From contig NMRA01000087.1 of assembly GCA_002633005.1 (NCBI GenBank), positions 885,990 to 945,989 on the forward strand: DNA of 60,000 nucleotides, given 5' to 3'. Positions within the stretch are counted from its first letter, which is position 1; each line of letters opens with the position of its first letter. Of this stretch, positions 1 to 15,100 are shown piece by piece. Under the pieces are notes generated by a model that did not search any database, was not told the DNA's origin, and saw only the letters and a list, made by a program, of their open reading frames with translations. The stretch is from Phoronis australis. Taxonomy: Eukaryota; Phoronida; Phoronidae. Made by a program: the position numbers and the translations under genes.

Positions 1-53
1 TAGAATCATGACTATGACTATGACTACACACCCAAAATGCTCCCAATACATAC

Positions 54-168
54 CAACAAACAGAACCACATCAAATATTCCCTCCAAATTGATCACACTG
101 GTCTCTTCTGGTACCTCCTCAACACTGTCCACACTGTCGGCATTGTTTTCATAGAGAGGGTTGTTCAA
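54..168 (-). CDS. SNX14: SNX14 exon 24 (start of nexin C-terminal domain), last exon in window
   Basis: 115 bases, residues 712-750. An acidic linker precedes VINLEGIFDVVLFVG, aligned with vertebrate -VEGVYDYLMYVGR-. The donor GTTG|GTATGT at 53-52 shows more exons follow to the left of the window. Confidence 0.9.
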
Positions 169-3100
169 CTGAAAGGAGAATGATAAAATGTTGAAAGTCA
201 GCTGTTAAAATTTGAGTCTTACCTGACAGCTGTAATACCAAAATGTGTAATTATTCCCTTTTAATGTATTGTTAAACAGCCTGACACTTTCCTGTCCAGT
301 GCGCGATTGCATGAAACAGTCCCAAATAGGGACTCAACTAAGTTCCCTAAATCTACCCTTTCTTATGCTGTTTGAGTCTCATTACTGAGTCAATTTTCGG
401 CTTGTGATACAAATCAAGATTGACCTGTACGATGAATTCTCAATATTATTGAAAATAAATAGGGATGTTTTCATGCAATGCCCCTAACTTAAGGACACTC
501 AGTTTTTATTGATATTATTAGAAAATATCATTAGTCACATGAGCTCATAATAAAGATAAAAATGATAGAGAAAAGATTACATCTGTGAGTAAAGAATGAA
601 ATATGCAAAAGATTTGGAACTTAGTTTGGGGCTATATCATGCAACCGGGCACTAGGGCCTTTTTCACTACAAATTGTAAAGGTTTGGATATGCTTGTGAG
701 TTCATTACTAGACATTTCAAAGGCATGATGATGCCCCTTGTTGACAAGTTTTACCAGCAACCAAATCCTCAACCCTTACAAAACCTGACTGGAAAATATT
801 GCCGCACCTGAAATGTTAATCCTCAAAAGAACGCTAGATCTAGTTTTAAACTGATACCAACAGTAATCAATGACACATAGGTCACTGAAATCTTTGAAAC
901 AAAACAATGCTCAGTAAACTTTGTCAAACCTCAAAAGTCTGCTACATCAGCAAGCATTACTAATGGTGAAGGTGAGTTAAACAGCAGCTACAGGAACACA
1001 AAGACTGCCCACCCTGAACCACTGGATCCTAATTGGGGCATATTGCCCCGACATATTATTAAAGAAGTATTTTAGCTGAATGACGCTTTTATCTTTCAGG
1101 ATGTGTAAATTCAGGCAATATTCCACCCTTGCGAGCTGCAACGGTATTCTCATAAGCAGTATTCGTTCTCATCAATAAACTTTTTTGTGAGATGTATTCT
1201 TATCCAATGTACAGGTGTTTTCATGACATACCTTTTCACTAGACACTGACCCACTATCATCATCAACAGGTGATGACGGCTGAGGTTTGGGCGCGACTGT
1301 GGATAACAGGAATGACCGTAAGAATGGGTCAAGATGTTGACCTCTCTCCTTCACTAGCTTCATTGGCATAGACTTGAACATTTTCTCTGAATGAAACAAA
1401 TTACAAAATATTTGTGTGATAATATAAATACTGATTGGACGGTGGAACTGATTAAACACACGACACTTTTCATGATTGGATAGTATGAATGTTAGGTGAT
1501 TAATTGCTTTGTTGCAGCAAAAACAAAACAATGCAATGTATCATATTCCATACTATTTCGCAGCATACTGTTTTGTGCTGGTGCCTAATAACTTAATTAT
1601 CAATGAATGCAATGTGCATTTTGACTAAGAATGGCACACCTTTAAACCTTGAAGGTAACACATGTAATTTTTGTGTTTAGTTTATCACTCTGACCTCATT
1701 AATGCCATGAATTGTCAAATTTAACAACGGACAGGTTTTATTGCCTTACTTCCAAAGCTCAGACAGTGTCACCACGAGATCCCTTAAATAATTCAAGGTC
1801 ATGAACAACACGTACACATTACTAATGTTGTCCTTTCAGTGCTGCTGTTCCGTGTTCTCGAGTGGCGCAATATGGCACAAAAAGGCTAACTCATGTGTCC
1901 TTTGAAGTCTAAGCTTGAGTAATTAAATCGGGTCACAATCTAGAGCTTAAGTATTGCTAGGACGACGTAATTACTTCAAAACGTTTTAAAAAGATCTATT
2001 AAACTAAGGTAGGCTTTAACTTTAAAAAAAGAATTTCTCTCATCATATATGTAAATTAACAAAATTATGGTAATACTTAATCACTTATTTAGCACACAAT
2101 ATGGCCGACAAAAGAAATTCTGTTTTGTAAAATTTCTTCACAAAACTAAAAATTAAGAAAATTTTAGTGCATCACAAGCATAGTTTGTGTAGTTGACATA
2201 AAACAACGTTTGGTAAAAGTAAGCATATTTAGTCTTCTTACACACCTGTTGGTCACCTCACGTGACCTATAGTTAGGTATGAACAGATCTCTGTCCCTAC
2301 TGGGGCTCCAACAAGAAACTTCGTGCTGACAGTGCAAACATCACAATAGGTCATGTGATGTGACTAATATATGGGGTGTATAATTCTTACTTATACCATA
2401 TCAACGCGCTCGTTTATAATAACACAATTGTAACCATTTGGTAAAGTTTCCACTATAAGTAGCAAAGTTATACGTCTCTTAAATGGAAAAATTATAATTC
2501 TGACAATTATTTTCGTACTAAAGAAGTGTAAAGTTGTCATTATGTGACACGACAGCTTGAAATGCAATCTTACCTATGTTGATGTCCGGTAAAATGTTTT
2601 TACTAAAAGACAGGTCTTTTGACAGGAATCTGAATAGTAACTCACTCCCTCGGAGGTTAGGTTTTGTCAGCAATCTCTAGAAATGAGCACAATATCACAA
2701 CTTCAAGATTTTCCAGATACATGCAGTCTCATTAGGTAAAGTCAAAACCGCAAACTTCAAACTGGAATCGATCAAATTGGTGGTGGTGGATTTCCACACT
2801 GTAGCACCTTGTGAACTCCAAACAAAAGGTTCTACCCCAAATCATGAATCAAAGCAGTGATTGTCCAGGATAGCCCAGCGTTGGAATTTGAGGAAACACT
2901 TCGTGACTGAATGAAAAATAAAAAAAATTCACTTCAAATGTATCCAGAGTAAAGGTAAACAGTTTCAAAATCAAATACAGAATGATCAAGGTACCAAAAC
3001 ATTTATTTTATGAATGTGAGAATGTGAAACAGTCAAATCATGATGAATGAGAGCCATGATGATGACAACTGCGGTGATGAAAAAGGATTGTGATGACCTT

Positions 3101-6100
3101 GGTAATGAAGATGGTGATGACATGTGAAGGTGACCATGGCGATAATGATGTAGACGGTGATGAAGACAGTAATTTCAGGAATAACTTATGAACCAATTGA
3201 TGATTTGGGAAGGAAAATATAACACCAGTTAAAAAGTGGTACAGGCAAATTTGAAAACTTGAACTAAGGGCGTAAAATAGTTGAATAACATCTGGCCATG
3301 TCTTGAACACATCTACCACGAGGAAGTCTCTTAGGTTAGTTAAAGTGAAGGCAAAGTTACCTTTAAGTAGTCTTCAAATTCACATCTTTTGGACTCCAAA
3401 AACTTCATGTTCTTGGCTCCAAAATTTTTCTTTGGTGGGAGCTGTACATCTGTAAAGTCGCCTAAACACAAAGTACAGTAATATGAATAAAAAACAATTT
3501 CTGAAAATGTACATTACATAAATGGTCACCTCATTTCTGCCAGTACTGAGTCTAAGACTGCTCAGCCAAATAACTGCTGAGTAGAGACAAGCATTTGTGT
3601 TTCTTTTTCAGGCATAACAACCATCAAGCCATTTTGTGTTCCAATAAAACATCTGAGATCTGATGACGTACAACTATACACTTTTGCAATGAACAAATTA
3701 ATCAGTGCTGAGTTGATCTTGTCGAGTCAGTTCTCAAATCACATTTGACAGAAAACTACTTTCTGGTGGGAAGAGTGTGTAAATGACTCGTACGCACATG
3801 GTTGAATGTAGTGGCAGAGCCTGGGAGGTTCTGGGAAATATGAGATTAATCTTACCGTGGAATTCTCTCAACTTCTGGTCAAGTAGATAAAAATCACCGT
3901 ATTTCCTGAAAAAGTAATACTCATTAAAATTGTTTCCACAAAAATCAAAACAAATAACTGAAGGCTACAATCACTAACAAATTAACAAAACACACAGCAA
4001 TAGCAATTAGTAATTCACCTAGTTCATATATGTCGACTGTCAGCCGACCAGTAGCATGCTTCTGATGTTTTGTATATTATGTCATAAGTTGTAACAATAC
4101 ATACAAAATAAACTGCCACTACACTTTGTATATTCAGTGAATTCAGTGTAAAACTGCAATAGTTGTGAAAATCACCTACCTCACAGCATTCCACTCTGCG
4201 GCATCTGAAAATACAACATGAGGAAGAAGATAATAAGACAAAGCAAGTGAGACAAGACAGATCACCGTATAGTACTTTATAGAAACCACACATTTCATCT
4301 TCAATTACCATTTTCATAGACCATTTAAATGAACTTCATGCCAGGAAAATTTAAGATAAGATTTCTTACTCAATGGACAAACAAGCTTTCATAAAACTGC
4401 AAAAGGATTCATTGCAATCTCTTGTAATGAATAAAAGAATCCTACTCATGTGTCATAGAACACCGGCACTCACTTAAGTCTCCGACGATGTCTAAACGGC
4501 GCACGTCGATCACATAGCCTGTGTAGACTTTCTTAGGATTGTCTTGTTGGGGGAATGGTGCCACAAAGGGAATGGAGATACGCCACGTGCTGAGGTCATG
4601 CAAAGGTGACGTGTCGATAAATTCGTCCTCGCAGATGTTGTTGGTCTGGAAAAATTGCCAAAGTCAAAACACACTTTCTTTGTAAAGACCTGACACAAAG
4701 AAATGTACGCCAATAGCAAAATTACGCCAAATAAACCCAGTGTTAACAAAACGAGATGTTCATTTAATGGCATAGCAGACAACTTTCTACTAAAATTATT
4801 CAAGACTTACAACAGAGTTCACATGATCCGGCAAATCCTCTTCGTCAATAAGTTTATCATCACCTGAAACAACATACATTGAACTCAAGTACACCAGTAG
4901 GCTATGCACAGTATCGCGCTATCCAGATTAAGATAGAAAACTGCACTTAACATGCAACCAATGAACAATAACAAAAACAAAACTACAAAATTCAAAAGTT
5001 ATCAAGACGGAAACAATAATCAAACACAATGAAACATGTGTTCAGTCTAAATCTTTAGACCTCAGGATTTTGGATCTGGAGAAATACACGAACATTACAA
5101 TCAAAACATGTCAAAGACAACTTCTGAACTTGAAAGCTACAAAAATTCTACCTTTGATAATTGAAGACGTATACCTAACTTGACAATGTATTTCTTCTTC
5201 ACTTGGATATATACAGTTAATTTTGTCTGCAGTTACGTGATAAAATTGTATAAAAGTAAAGAGAAGTTGTTACCGGTACATTGTTTTCAAAATCTTTTAT
5301 GGAACTAGTAGCTAGGATTATAGAAGCCGTGCAAAGCAATTCTCAGAAACCCAATTGTCACTAATGAGCAGATGGTCTTACATGGTGAAAAGCTGTTAGA
5401 TAGCACAGTGATCAGATACATCTTGCAGTTCTCTAAAATATACCCATGTCAAGACTTCTGAGTTGGGTTGTAAAGAGGTTTTCATACAACGGTGACCCCC
5501 AACAATACTTCAGAAACGGGTGTACTCTTTGAAGTAGTTATGGAAAAATTTCTCAATTTAAGACAAAACTAATTGCTCACAGCCAACTTTCTAATTCTCA
5601 GGGGCTTACTACAATGCTGCAACGTATGCAAAATGTGACTTTGTGACTGTCATTGCCATGGAAATCATGCTAAAAAAGCAAAAATTTATTGTAAAGTAAT
5701 ATTCAGTCACACATCAAACACAAAAAATTCACTAGTCTATCATATTGAGGCCTGAACTGAGGATTTTGCACCAAATTCTCTGCTCTCACCATTCCTAAGC
5801 AGCTGGGAGTAGCACAGCTGGTATCTCAAAGTGTGGTCTCATTCAACATTCAACCTGTTATGTCCCTGCACAGTCACCTACCTATTAACTGTTGCTGCCT
5901 GAATGACTTAGTCAACTTGCTGCCTCTCTTGAAAAAGGTCGACTTCTCCGATTGTCTTTTCCTGGAAAATAATAATAGCCATAAGAGTGAGAACAAAAAA
6001 ATTGAAAAACATTAATGGAGGTCAAAATACTTAGATTAGAAATTCAAATATTTCTCATTTATAAATGCTTAAACATCTAACTGCTCCACTTAAAAAGCCA

Positions 6101-9100
6101 ATAAACTTACTTAACAAGGACCACGTGCACTGTCCTGCTATACAGCGTGAGACAGACCTCAAGCAACAATTTTTCAAAAATGTTCAGAAGTATGTCTCTT
6201 GTCTTGAGCAACTATTATGCAACTTTTCCACTGTTGATCACTAAACAATGTTTATCTTTATGGATCTCTGAAAACTATGTGTGCGAATCTCAGACTAGAA
6301 AGTTTTGGAAAGGTCACAGAATGAATTCACACTAAATGGCAAGTCACAATTTGACACATTTCAAAATGTCACGGGAAGTGTCAATTGTCGCATCTATTTT
6401 GGCATTTTCTGCATGTATAAGTCCCATAAACTTTGTTTTTGTCACATGTGCAAGGCACAATACTTGTCAGTGATTATGATTTTACAATTTGTGAGAAAAG
6501 GAACCACCACTCGATGCAGACTAAAATAACTGTAAACCCAACAAAAGACTTAGTAACATTAATTACTTGGCTCACATTTCGTCACAGAATTTTCAAAATG
6601 TCATAGAATTTCTGCAAGCAAGTTTTGTCAAAGAATGTCATGTCACAGCAATCCTCTGAAAGGTGTATGATCAAGCTAGAAAAAGCTATACATCTCTTCA
6701 TTTTGGTTTCTTAACCGACACATGGCCACAAGCTTGCATACTAAAACTGCAAACTACAGATTACAATGAAATGTCTGCATGCATCAGCTTTTAAAGCGTA
6801 CAGTAAAATCTCATCAATTTCGGGAAAAAAATCGACAAAAATGTCCTTTTTTCAATTTTCAAGGCCTTTAATCATAATTGTGAATACTCGCAACTTTCTA
6901 AAACTTTATCCAATGGTAACTGTGGTACAATGAACATAGAAAACCATGCAATTTGGTGTTGCACGTGTTTGAAAAAATTTCACTTGTCGGCCATATTGTG
7001 TCCTAAGCTGGCGAGATCAGTTTACCATAACCCATTTTCCATAATTCATCTCGCAAATGACTTCTCACTCTTACTAAAAAGATTGATAATAAAGTGTAAT
7101 TCTTTGGCTTGTGTCGAATCGCTTGACCACAAGAAAAAATTTCAATACTCAGGCAGACTCTATAGGGACTAACAGTTATGAATGCTGTAGTCAGTCACCA
7201 GTTATGAGCGTACTGAACACCAGCCACACAGACAAAAATTACATGCGATTTTTCAGTATTTATCTAATACTTGTCTAAAACTCATCAGGTGCTCATAATG
7301 TTGACAAAGATGGTTGAGATGTTAATGGAAGCCATCAATACAAGATTTTTTTTTGAAAATGTAAAGTGACTGACAACTAAACAAATAAAAGTAAAACTCA
7401 AATATTAATTTGGATCTAACAAAATGCGAAATCCAAATGCACAAATTAAAACAACCATACCATGGAATGTTTTTCGAAATTAAGTGAAACCTGATTTGTG
7501 CGCGTCAAACTTAGGCGAGATTTACAATTTATTTATTCATTGAACATTTAATTTGCAGAACGTATAAATACAAAAACATAATTATTTTTCAGTTATTTCG
7601 GTTCACGGATTGCTTATGTACAGTGGGACCATAGGCAAAAAATTAAAAACAGCAGTGCATTACATAACACGACACTTAAGAGACACATGTGACAAGGAAT
7701 CTTATAGCTTATGGAGCAGAAATTGTTAATTGTCCCCAGTAATTTAAAATTCCAGCCAAACCAACCGATCACCACAGTGGCGGGGTCAATCTGCTAGTCT
7801 ACACTAATAAGATCTGGACGTGATCAAGAAATTCGTTAACTTTTGTAATTTTACGTGACCTTGTATGACTTTGCCACTTGCTCTACAGAATGCAGTCTGG
7901 CCCAGTTGTTTCAGCCAGGCATGCCACAGTCTGCAGTAACATTCAACTCCAGAATCAGTGGACTTTGACCAAAGCTATGTCCGTTGAGCATTAATATAAA
8001 GTTGAAGCAACACACAATATAATTACACAACCATTCACAACTGTCTAAGTCTGTAGAATGATTTCAACAATGAAAACATGACATCATGTTTAACAAAGCA
8101 TTGTAATGGTTGCTATCTAACATAAAACTTTAGGCCCAAATAACCAAGACATCATGCTCAACAGAGGTCACTAGTGCAAAATTTAACAAGGTGCAAAAGC
8201 AAAGCTGTACAGTGTATATAGTACACCTTTTACGGAAATGAAGAAATTTAAAAAATATTCCAACAAGCATTGTTCAACAAATGGACGAAAGGCACAATGA
8301 GAGTCCATGTCAAAGCGAGACATATACAAGTGAGCAAGAGCAATAGCTTGATGTGAGTAATATTGGAAAATTACATATCTCAGTATAGTTACAAAGTTAC
8401 AAATAAATCCTATTTCATGAGAAATGAAGATATTTAGAATGCCAGTAAGTCAACCAACATCATTCATAGACAATGTGACAAAGGTTACGCAACAGAATTT
8501 GCATACACACGAGTAACCAAGAAATAAGAATTGTGACATGAACAACCAATCACTGCAAGAAAAGACATCACATGGATGTGCATGCACTTTCACCTATGAC
8601 AAACTACCACACGGTTTATCGGACAACAATTGATTACGCGAGTAGGAGCTATACTACAGACACCGCTGACACCAACGGCAGGCATTTACCTATCATTCTT
8701 ATCGAGCAGTCGATCAAGCAAAGATTGACTTGAAAAAAAAAATGAAGTCACAGACACACTTAGTGAACGCAAGACTGAACTGATGGAATATCTGTCATAC
8801 ATAAAGCAACATGGTAAGCTTACACTTCATCTAGTATTCTTCTCATGGTTGTCAGCACCAGGCAATAAATTAGTAAACTGCTGAGCACAGAGCGGGCACA
8901 AGATGTGGTCATCATTAACTAGAGCAGCGCAGAGTGCTGAAATGTGCCCGCGACAGCACTGCAAACAGTGTGCTTCTACGGGTGTTTTTAGAATCAAAAA
9001 TGGCCATTAGATGGCGCAGAAAGCGTCAAACCCACCCAAATTGAGAAGGTGGCACCGTCTTTGTAACACACAACTATTTGCCAAATTTTATGAAAATAAG

Positions 9101-12100
9101 CCTAAAATATAGAGGCAAAGTTAAAAAACAATTGACATAAGGGGCACAGCTATAGTCCAATCGGTCTGAAATTCATTGCTATCTGTTGCCATCTCTACAG
9201 GAGCCCAACTGCCAAATTTCTAGAAGATCCTTCAAAGGGTTAAGGAAATACAGCCATAGATGTAAAAAAGCAAAATTGTCCCTAGGGCACACCAGAATAG
9301 TCAAAAACATCTGAAAATCAATTTTAGCCAGGGTATTTGCTTCAGAAACACACTGGCAAACATCAATGTTCATAATGATCCATTGAAGGGGTTTGGCAGA
9401 AAGAGAAGTAGATGTCAAAAACATACGCAAACATGTTTAAATGGCCACCAGGTGGCACAGAAAACATCAAATTTGTTCGAAAATGAGCTGACGTTGACTC
9501 TTTAATAGAAACCTATTTACCAAATTTCATGAAAATACATAAATGAACTACGAAGGTAGAGCAAACGTAAACAAACATTTTGCCACTATGTTTTTGTAAT
9601 GGTTTAAGAAAATACAGACGCAGATGCAAAAAAAAACAAAATTCCCACATCATCAGCATCATCGCCTCTTTGTTGAAAACCTATTGGCCAAACTTCTTGA
9701 AAATCCATCAGGGAACTCCGAAGAAACACACGGAAATGTAAAAAATGCCACTAGGGGGCACACCAATCATCGGATTGATCTGAAATATATCACCATCTGT
9801 TGTCAGCTCCATAGAAACACATTTACCAAATATCACGAAGTACTTGAAAAGGATTAAGAAAATACAGCTGCGGATGCAAAAAAACAAAACCCTCAGTAGG
9901 AAGCACCAGAGTAGTGGAACCCGTCCGAAAATCAACATCCGCCGCAGCCTACTCACTAAGATCATTCTTTCCAGAATGATTCTTCAAGCAATTTGGCAGA
10001 GAGAAAGACAGATGCCAAACAACTTGAAAATTTATAAAATGGCCACTAGGTGGCACAGGCTCGTCAAAGCCATCCAAAAATGAAAAAAGCCATTGTCTTG
10101 TTAATAGAAACCTATTTGCCAAATTTCAAGAAAATGCATCCAATACTTCCAAAGACACAGACACTAGGGGGCACAGTGGTAGTTGGATTGGTCTGAAATT
10201 CATCATCATCTGTTGCCACCTTCATACGAGCACATCTGCCAAATTTTATTAAGATCCTGAAGGGGTTTAAGAAATACAGCTACAGATGGCAGATGCCCGG
10301 ACACAGATGACAGTAATATGTACCCACGCATAAATATATGAGCACATAAAAAGCGTTGGATGCCATGTAAAATTCAGCTTTGGGCAAGTATACTTTACTT
10401 AAAGAACAAACACATGCAAAGTTTTAGTTATTTTACTTGTATACGTAAACAAAATACATTGAAAAAGAGGAATTCATTAAAATAGACCATGGAATCATAT
10501 ATAAACGAATAAAAACTTAAAACTTGGAAGATTAATCCAAGAACAATAAGGAATCCTAATAGACGGCCCTGGGTATGTAAAACAATATTAGCAATAAAAA
10601 CCATTCTGTAGAAAAATTAATATACTATAAAAAGCCTGAAGGTGACCTATATTTAGCTGATATTGTTAGTAAGCCAGCAATCACAATATCCATAGGCTCT
10701 CATGGGAGACAACTCACAAACCAACAGCAACTGATCACATGATACCAATGACCCCTGCAGCCATCTGGGGCCTGTTTCATGAAACAAGTTCTGGGCAGAG
10801 AAAACAGAATGACAGGCAACTGACTCTGAGGGAAGTGCTTCTACTTTAATTAGTACATGTGCACTCATCAGGCATTTTGCAAGATGAAGACGTTGCTCAA
10901 GCATCAAACAGGGGGCAGCAGCAGTCAGCGGTAAAAGTGAACAGGTTACCATAATTGCTTTATGAAAAGTGTCCTTGAATTAGACTGAAGACTTACCAGG
11001 ACTGGTTCCTATTGATGCGGGCTGTAAGTCTCTGGCCGCATATTAGACTAAAATACTGAAAAGGGACAAATGTAACAGGGGTACATTATATATTACATAA
11101 TTATTTTCACACACCATGAATCCATATCCATTCTGACTAAAGAATGAATCCATTTTTTAAAGCATTAAAGGTTCTTGGTTAATGCATGTTAATTGATGAA
11201 CTAGATCGGTGAAAATCTATGTCACAAATAATCTTAACATTACCATATCCCACATTTTAAACCAACATGAAGAACCAAATACAGGTAAAAATTGACCATC
11301 TGACGATGACCTTCCGAAGGTTGGAGTTTCACACATAATTATATATATCCGATAACTAGGGTAAGGTAGAAGTTGTCGCTATGTGCACAACAATGGACAG
11401 CTGGTATGAATACGCAGCTGATAATTACTTCCGCCATGCCCCAGGTTTGCGGCCACAAAGCAATTACCCTAGAACAAGTAACCCTACCACAATAAGGTGG
11501 AGCAAGTTGCACAAGTTTAAATAGCATTCACACAGCCTTTAAACCTGGCGACAATTCGTTCCAGGAGTTACTTGTTCTAGCATAAGTCTGTGTGTGGGTG
11601 GCACTTAACGTGTTGCCAGAGAATAGGGTAATTGAAGCTTGCGCTTCAGTTCACAGATTTAATGGGTTTTGGATTGAATTTTCACCTGTACTAGGTCCGT
11701 CATGAAATAAACACAAGAGAGCACATATGAATTTTTTCAACCATTGTCATGTTAAAAAAATACTAAACAACTATTCGATGCAGAATAAAGTTAGAAAACA
11801 TAATAATATTATTGTCAAATAAACTCACGCATGCTTTGGCCACAGAATCTTTTGAAAGTTTCACATTAAAAAACAAGAGCCATTCCCTGACTGTGTGAGT
11901 TAGTTTCACAACCATAAAAGATTTCCGTGGCTAACATTACACAATCACACAAAACAAAATAAAAAAGTCAAGCTATCACATCACTGAAATGTCATTTTTA
12001 ATAAAATAACCAAACGGGGATGTTATCATTACTAAAAAGAGGAAAAAACTAAACAGACTTACATCATCACATTGGTAAAAGAGCGGCAGAAATTGCTTTT

Positions 12101-15100
12101 CAAGTAGATCAAGAACTGTTCCAAATGCCCTGGAAAAAACAGACTTAACGTATCAGCTTAATACAACCATCTTAAGTATTTGGTTTCAAAGGGTTTGAAT
12201 AGAAAAATAGATGCCTTTAACATCAATAACTACTATACTCAGTGTCAGATGTAAACTTTTACAAAGTGAGAAGTCACAAGAGCTTGCAATTTTTAACATT
12301 ACAAATTGACCAAAACCTGTTATTTCCACTACAGTGACACTTAATATGAGTTCCGGATAACTTTAGTTCTGGAAAAAATCTCATACAACGCTCATTAAGA
12401 ATAAACATAATTATATTCATCATAGATCACAATTGTATTGTGTTGTGTTCAGTTTACCTGAGAACTGCTGTGGAAATCACGCAACAGTACATAGATCTCA
12501 TCTCAGTCTCAGGTTGAACTTCTGAATAATATGTAATTCAGATTGTAAGCCCCAGTACAAAGAATACTAAGAAAGTTGCATTCAAGCATCTTTAATGTTA
12601 ACAACCAGTACAATGTACATACCTGAAGATTGCTGTACTCTCTCGAAGATGAATCAGTGATTCAGCCTTTCCGTCAACAACTGAAATTTTACAACAAAAA
12701 GTTACGACACCTCTTGAAGCATACGATACGAAACAAGAACATTGTCAAAACAAAAGTCACACAATATCATGTACTTAGAGGGACAGTGGCAAGGACATGT
12801 GCCTCCCATTAATTAGCCATAGATTTATTAACAATAAAAAAGACAAAAAGGAAACTAACATCAAGTTGAATAGGCATTAATTTACACTGCAAGTCATATT
12901 TTAACCAGACAGAACAAAACAATTAAGAAAGATACACCAATATTCCTGATGGGTAGGACATTATGAATACTAATTAAAAATTCAAAAGTTAACATCACTT
13001 TCTGATCTTCATGATTTTCTGTTTTAGTCAAAGTTTTCTCAGTCCTCAAGCAGGATGAAGACCATTATCAAATTTTTGGGGTCTAAAACACCACACTGAT
13101 CTTCATGACCACCAAAAACTACACAACAATTTTACAGAAAGACAAAATTACTTTACTACAACTGTAACAGTAATATACTAACATTGTTTAATCTCGGTGA
13201 CTAGATTCTCGTCAATAGGTACACTATCAGACACCTCAGGGGCGAGGTAAGTGTAGTATAGGGACTTGACATCTTCATGAAGGTGAATCAAGTCGTCCTC
13301 CGACAGCTGTGGTCGCAACGACTTCTTGTTGATCTCCTCTGCAAACAATGCTAGCAGTTACAAAATGGACCAACAGGCTTGACTGCAGTTTACTTACAGT
13401 ATTGTCAAGAATTATGGAACTTTTTGGAAGTGGTGGGATCATAGAATTTAATAACCAAGGACATTATCATTCATGAAGAAGAATTTGATCCACAAATTAT
13501 AAATCAATACATTTCAGCACTGCAGGGCAAATGCCAGTGGTTCACACAGTAAAATAATTCTAAAAGAATTAATTCTAAAAGAATTGCTGCAGTTTAAACA
13601 TTGAACGTAGATTGCTACCAGATACCACAGCAGAAGTTCTATACTAAATTTGCACTTTGAAACATCTATTTAATAGATCAAAACATCCACAATGGCCATG
13701 CGCAAAACATGGTGTTTCAGTAATCAGACAAAACATCTCAGTTATCACCGACTTCCTGCGTTGTAGGTTAACAAAAAACCTCTTGACTATGTATTAATTC
13801 TCCTTACCAACAGCTAAGTAGAACTGCAGTATATGGACGGCTCCCTCCTTCTTCATAAACTGCATGAAGGGGAAGAGACCTTTCTGAGCATTCTCTTTGG
13901 ACAGAATCTCTGTGATGTCGACATGGAAACACTACAGACAAAATAGAATCGCTGTGATGTCGACATGGAAACACTACAGACAAAATAGAACCAATGACAG
14001 GATTGCACTATGCTATCAAAGAAGGGGATTCTGTTGAGCGGGATCAGTGTAGACAAAATCACAACGCAACTGATTCAAGTACCAGAGAGAGGATGTTATG
14101 AAGGTCAAAATCAAGAATATTTCCTTTAGCAACAATGGAAGATTCATATTTAAACTACCAGCAAAGTTATAGCTACATTTCAAGGTGCTACGGTTCAGTA
14201 ATTAAAACAACAACCGGTATTGGCTCATGTTAAGCTCCAGCATTCATATCTAAACAAAAACTGCATATTTGATGCATTATTGCAAGACAATTTGGCAAGC
14301 ATACTTACAGAATCACTTTTGCCCAGAGGTTGTGCAAAGTCGGCCAGTATGGACACCATAGGACTAGGGGGGTCAGGGTTCACAGGAGGGGGTGACTCAT
14401 CAAGGAAGATGAGAAACAGCTTATTAACAATGTCCTGCAGACAAACAGACAAGGAGTAGACAAACAGGAAAACTTGAATGTATAAGGTCACGTACTAACT
14501 GACCTACTGAGGGAAGTTGGGAATAAAACTCTCAACCTTCCTCAGCTTTCTTATAATTCTAGACAGTTACTTTTCAGGATTTAACTTAGAAACTTCACGT
14601 GATAACCTTTGGTGCAGCGAAATATTATGGTTTTATATTTACATTGTAGGTCTGCTCCAGGTTAGCATCGTTGAAGAACAAAGTTTTGTATTTTGACAAA
14701 AGTACTTTAATTGGCACACTTACGTAGAAATGTTACTATAATTCGCCATTCTTATGAATCAAATTCAGATGGTCAATCAATATGCGCATATTAACAAGTC
14801 CCTCAAACAAAACATCTGACATACTTTGAAATGGCATCGATATACAAAGTTATTTCACTTTTTGTTCACTTCATGCATAGTTACACCTATATGTGATTGG
14901 CAAACTTACTGGGTCGGCAATTTTATCAAATGCTGACAGTAATACTGGCCCCGATAAAATCTCCTTCACCAGCGCACACAGACTGCTGCAATACACAAAC
15001 GGAATATGAAGTCAGTAAAACCTTCAACATAGCTTGCAAAATGCATTCCCAAATAAATCACAGACCAATTTAATACCTGCAGGCAAGCATAATGCATTAC

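Larger units (their letters stand above)
169..4473. other. SNX14 introns 18-23 region
   Basis: Apart from exons 19-23 this holds AT-rich intron sequence. Around 2099-2125 is a fragment resembling repeat family A (ACACAATATGGCCGAC). An imperfect GAT-rich trinucleotide tract lies at 3040-3170. I see no other gene on either strand. Confidence 0.5.
5962..10996. other. SNX14 intron 15 (5 kb)
   Basis: Contains repeat copy A1 (6802-7026) and the ~145-bp tandem array (8985-10315). The remaining sequence, including 7030-8980 and 10316-10990, shows no gene, RNA gene or strong motif that I can recognise. Confidence 0.5.

Noticed and set aside
3038-3319. Minus-strand Ser/Pro/His-rich open frame.
   Set aside because: Created by a GAT-rich trinucleotide tract in an SNX14 intron.
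9624-10083. Two overlapping plus-strand open frames.
   Set aside because: They fall within the ~145-bp tandem array and reflect its base composition.
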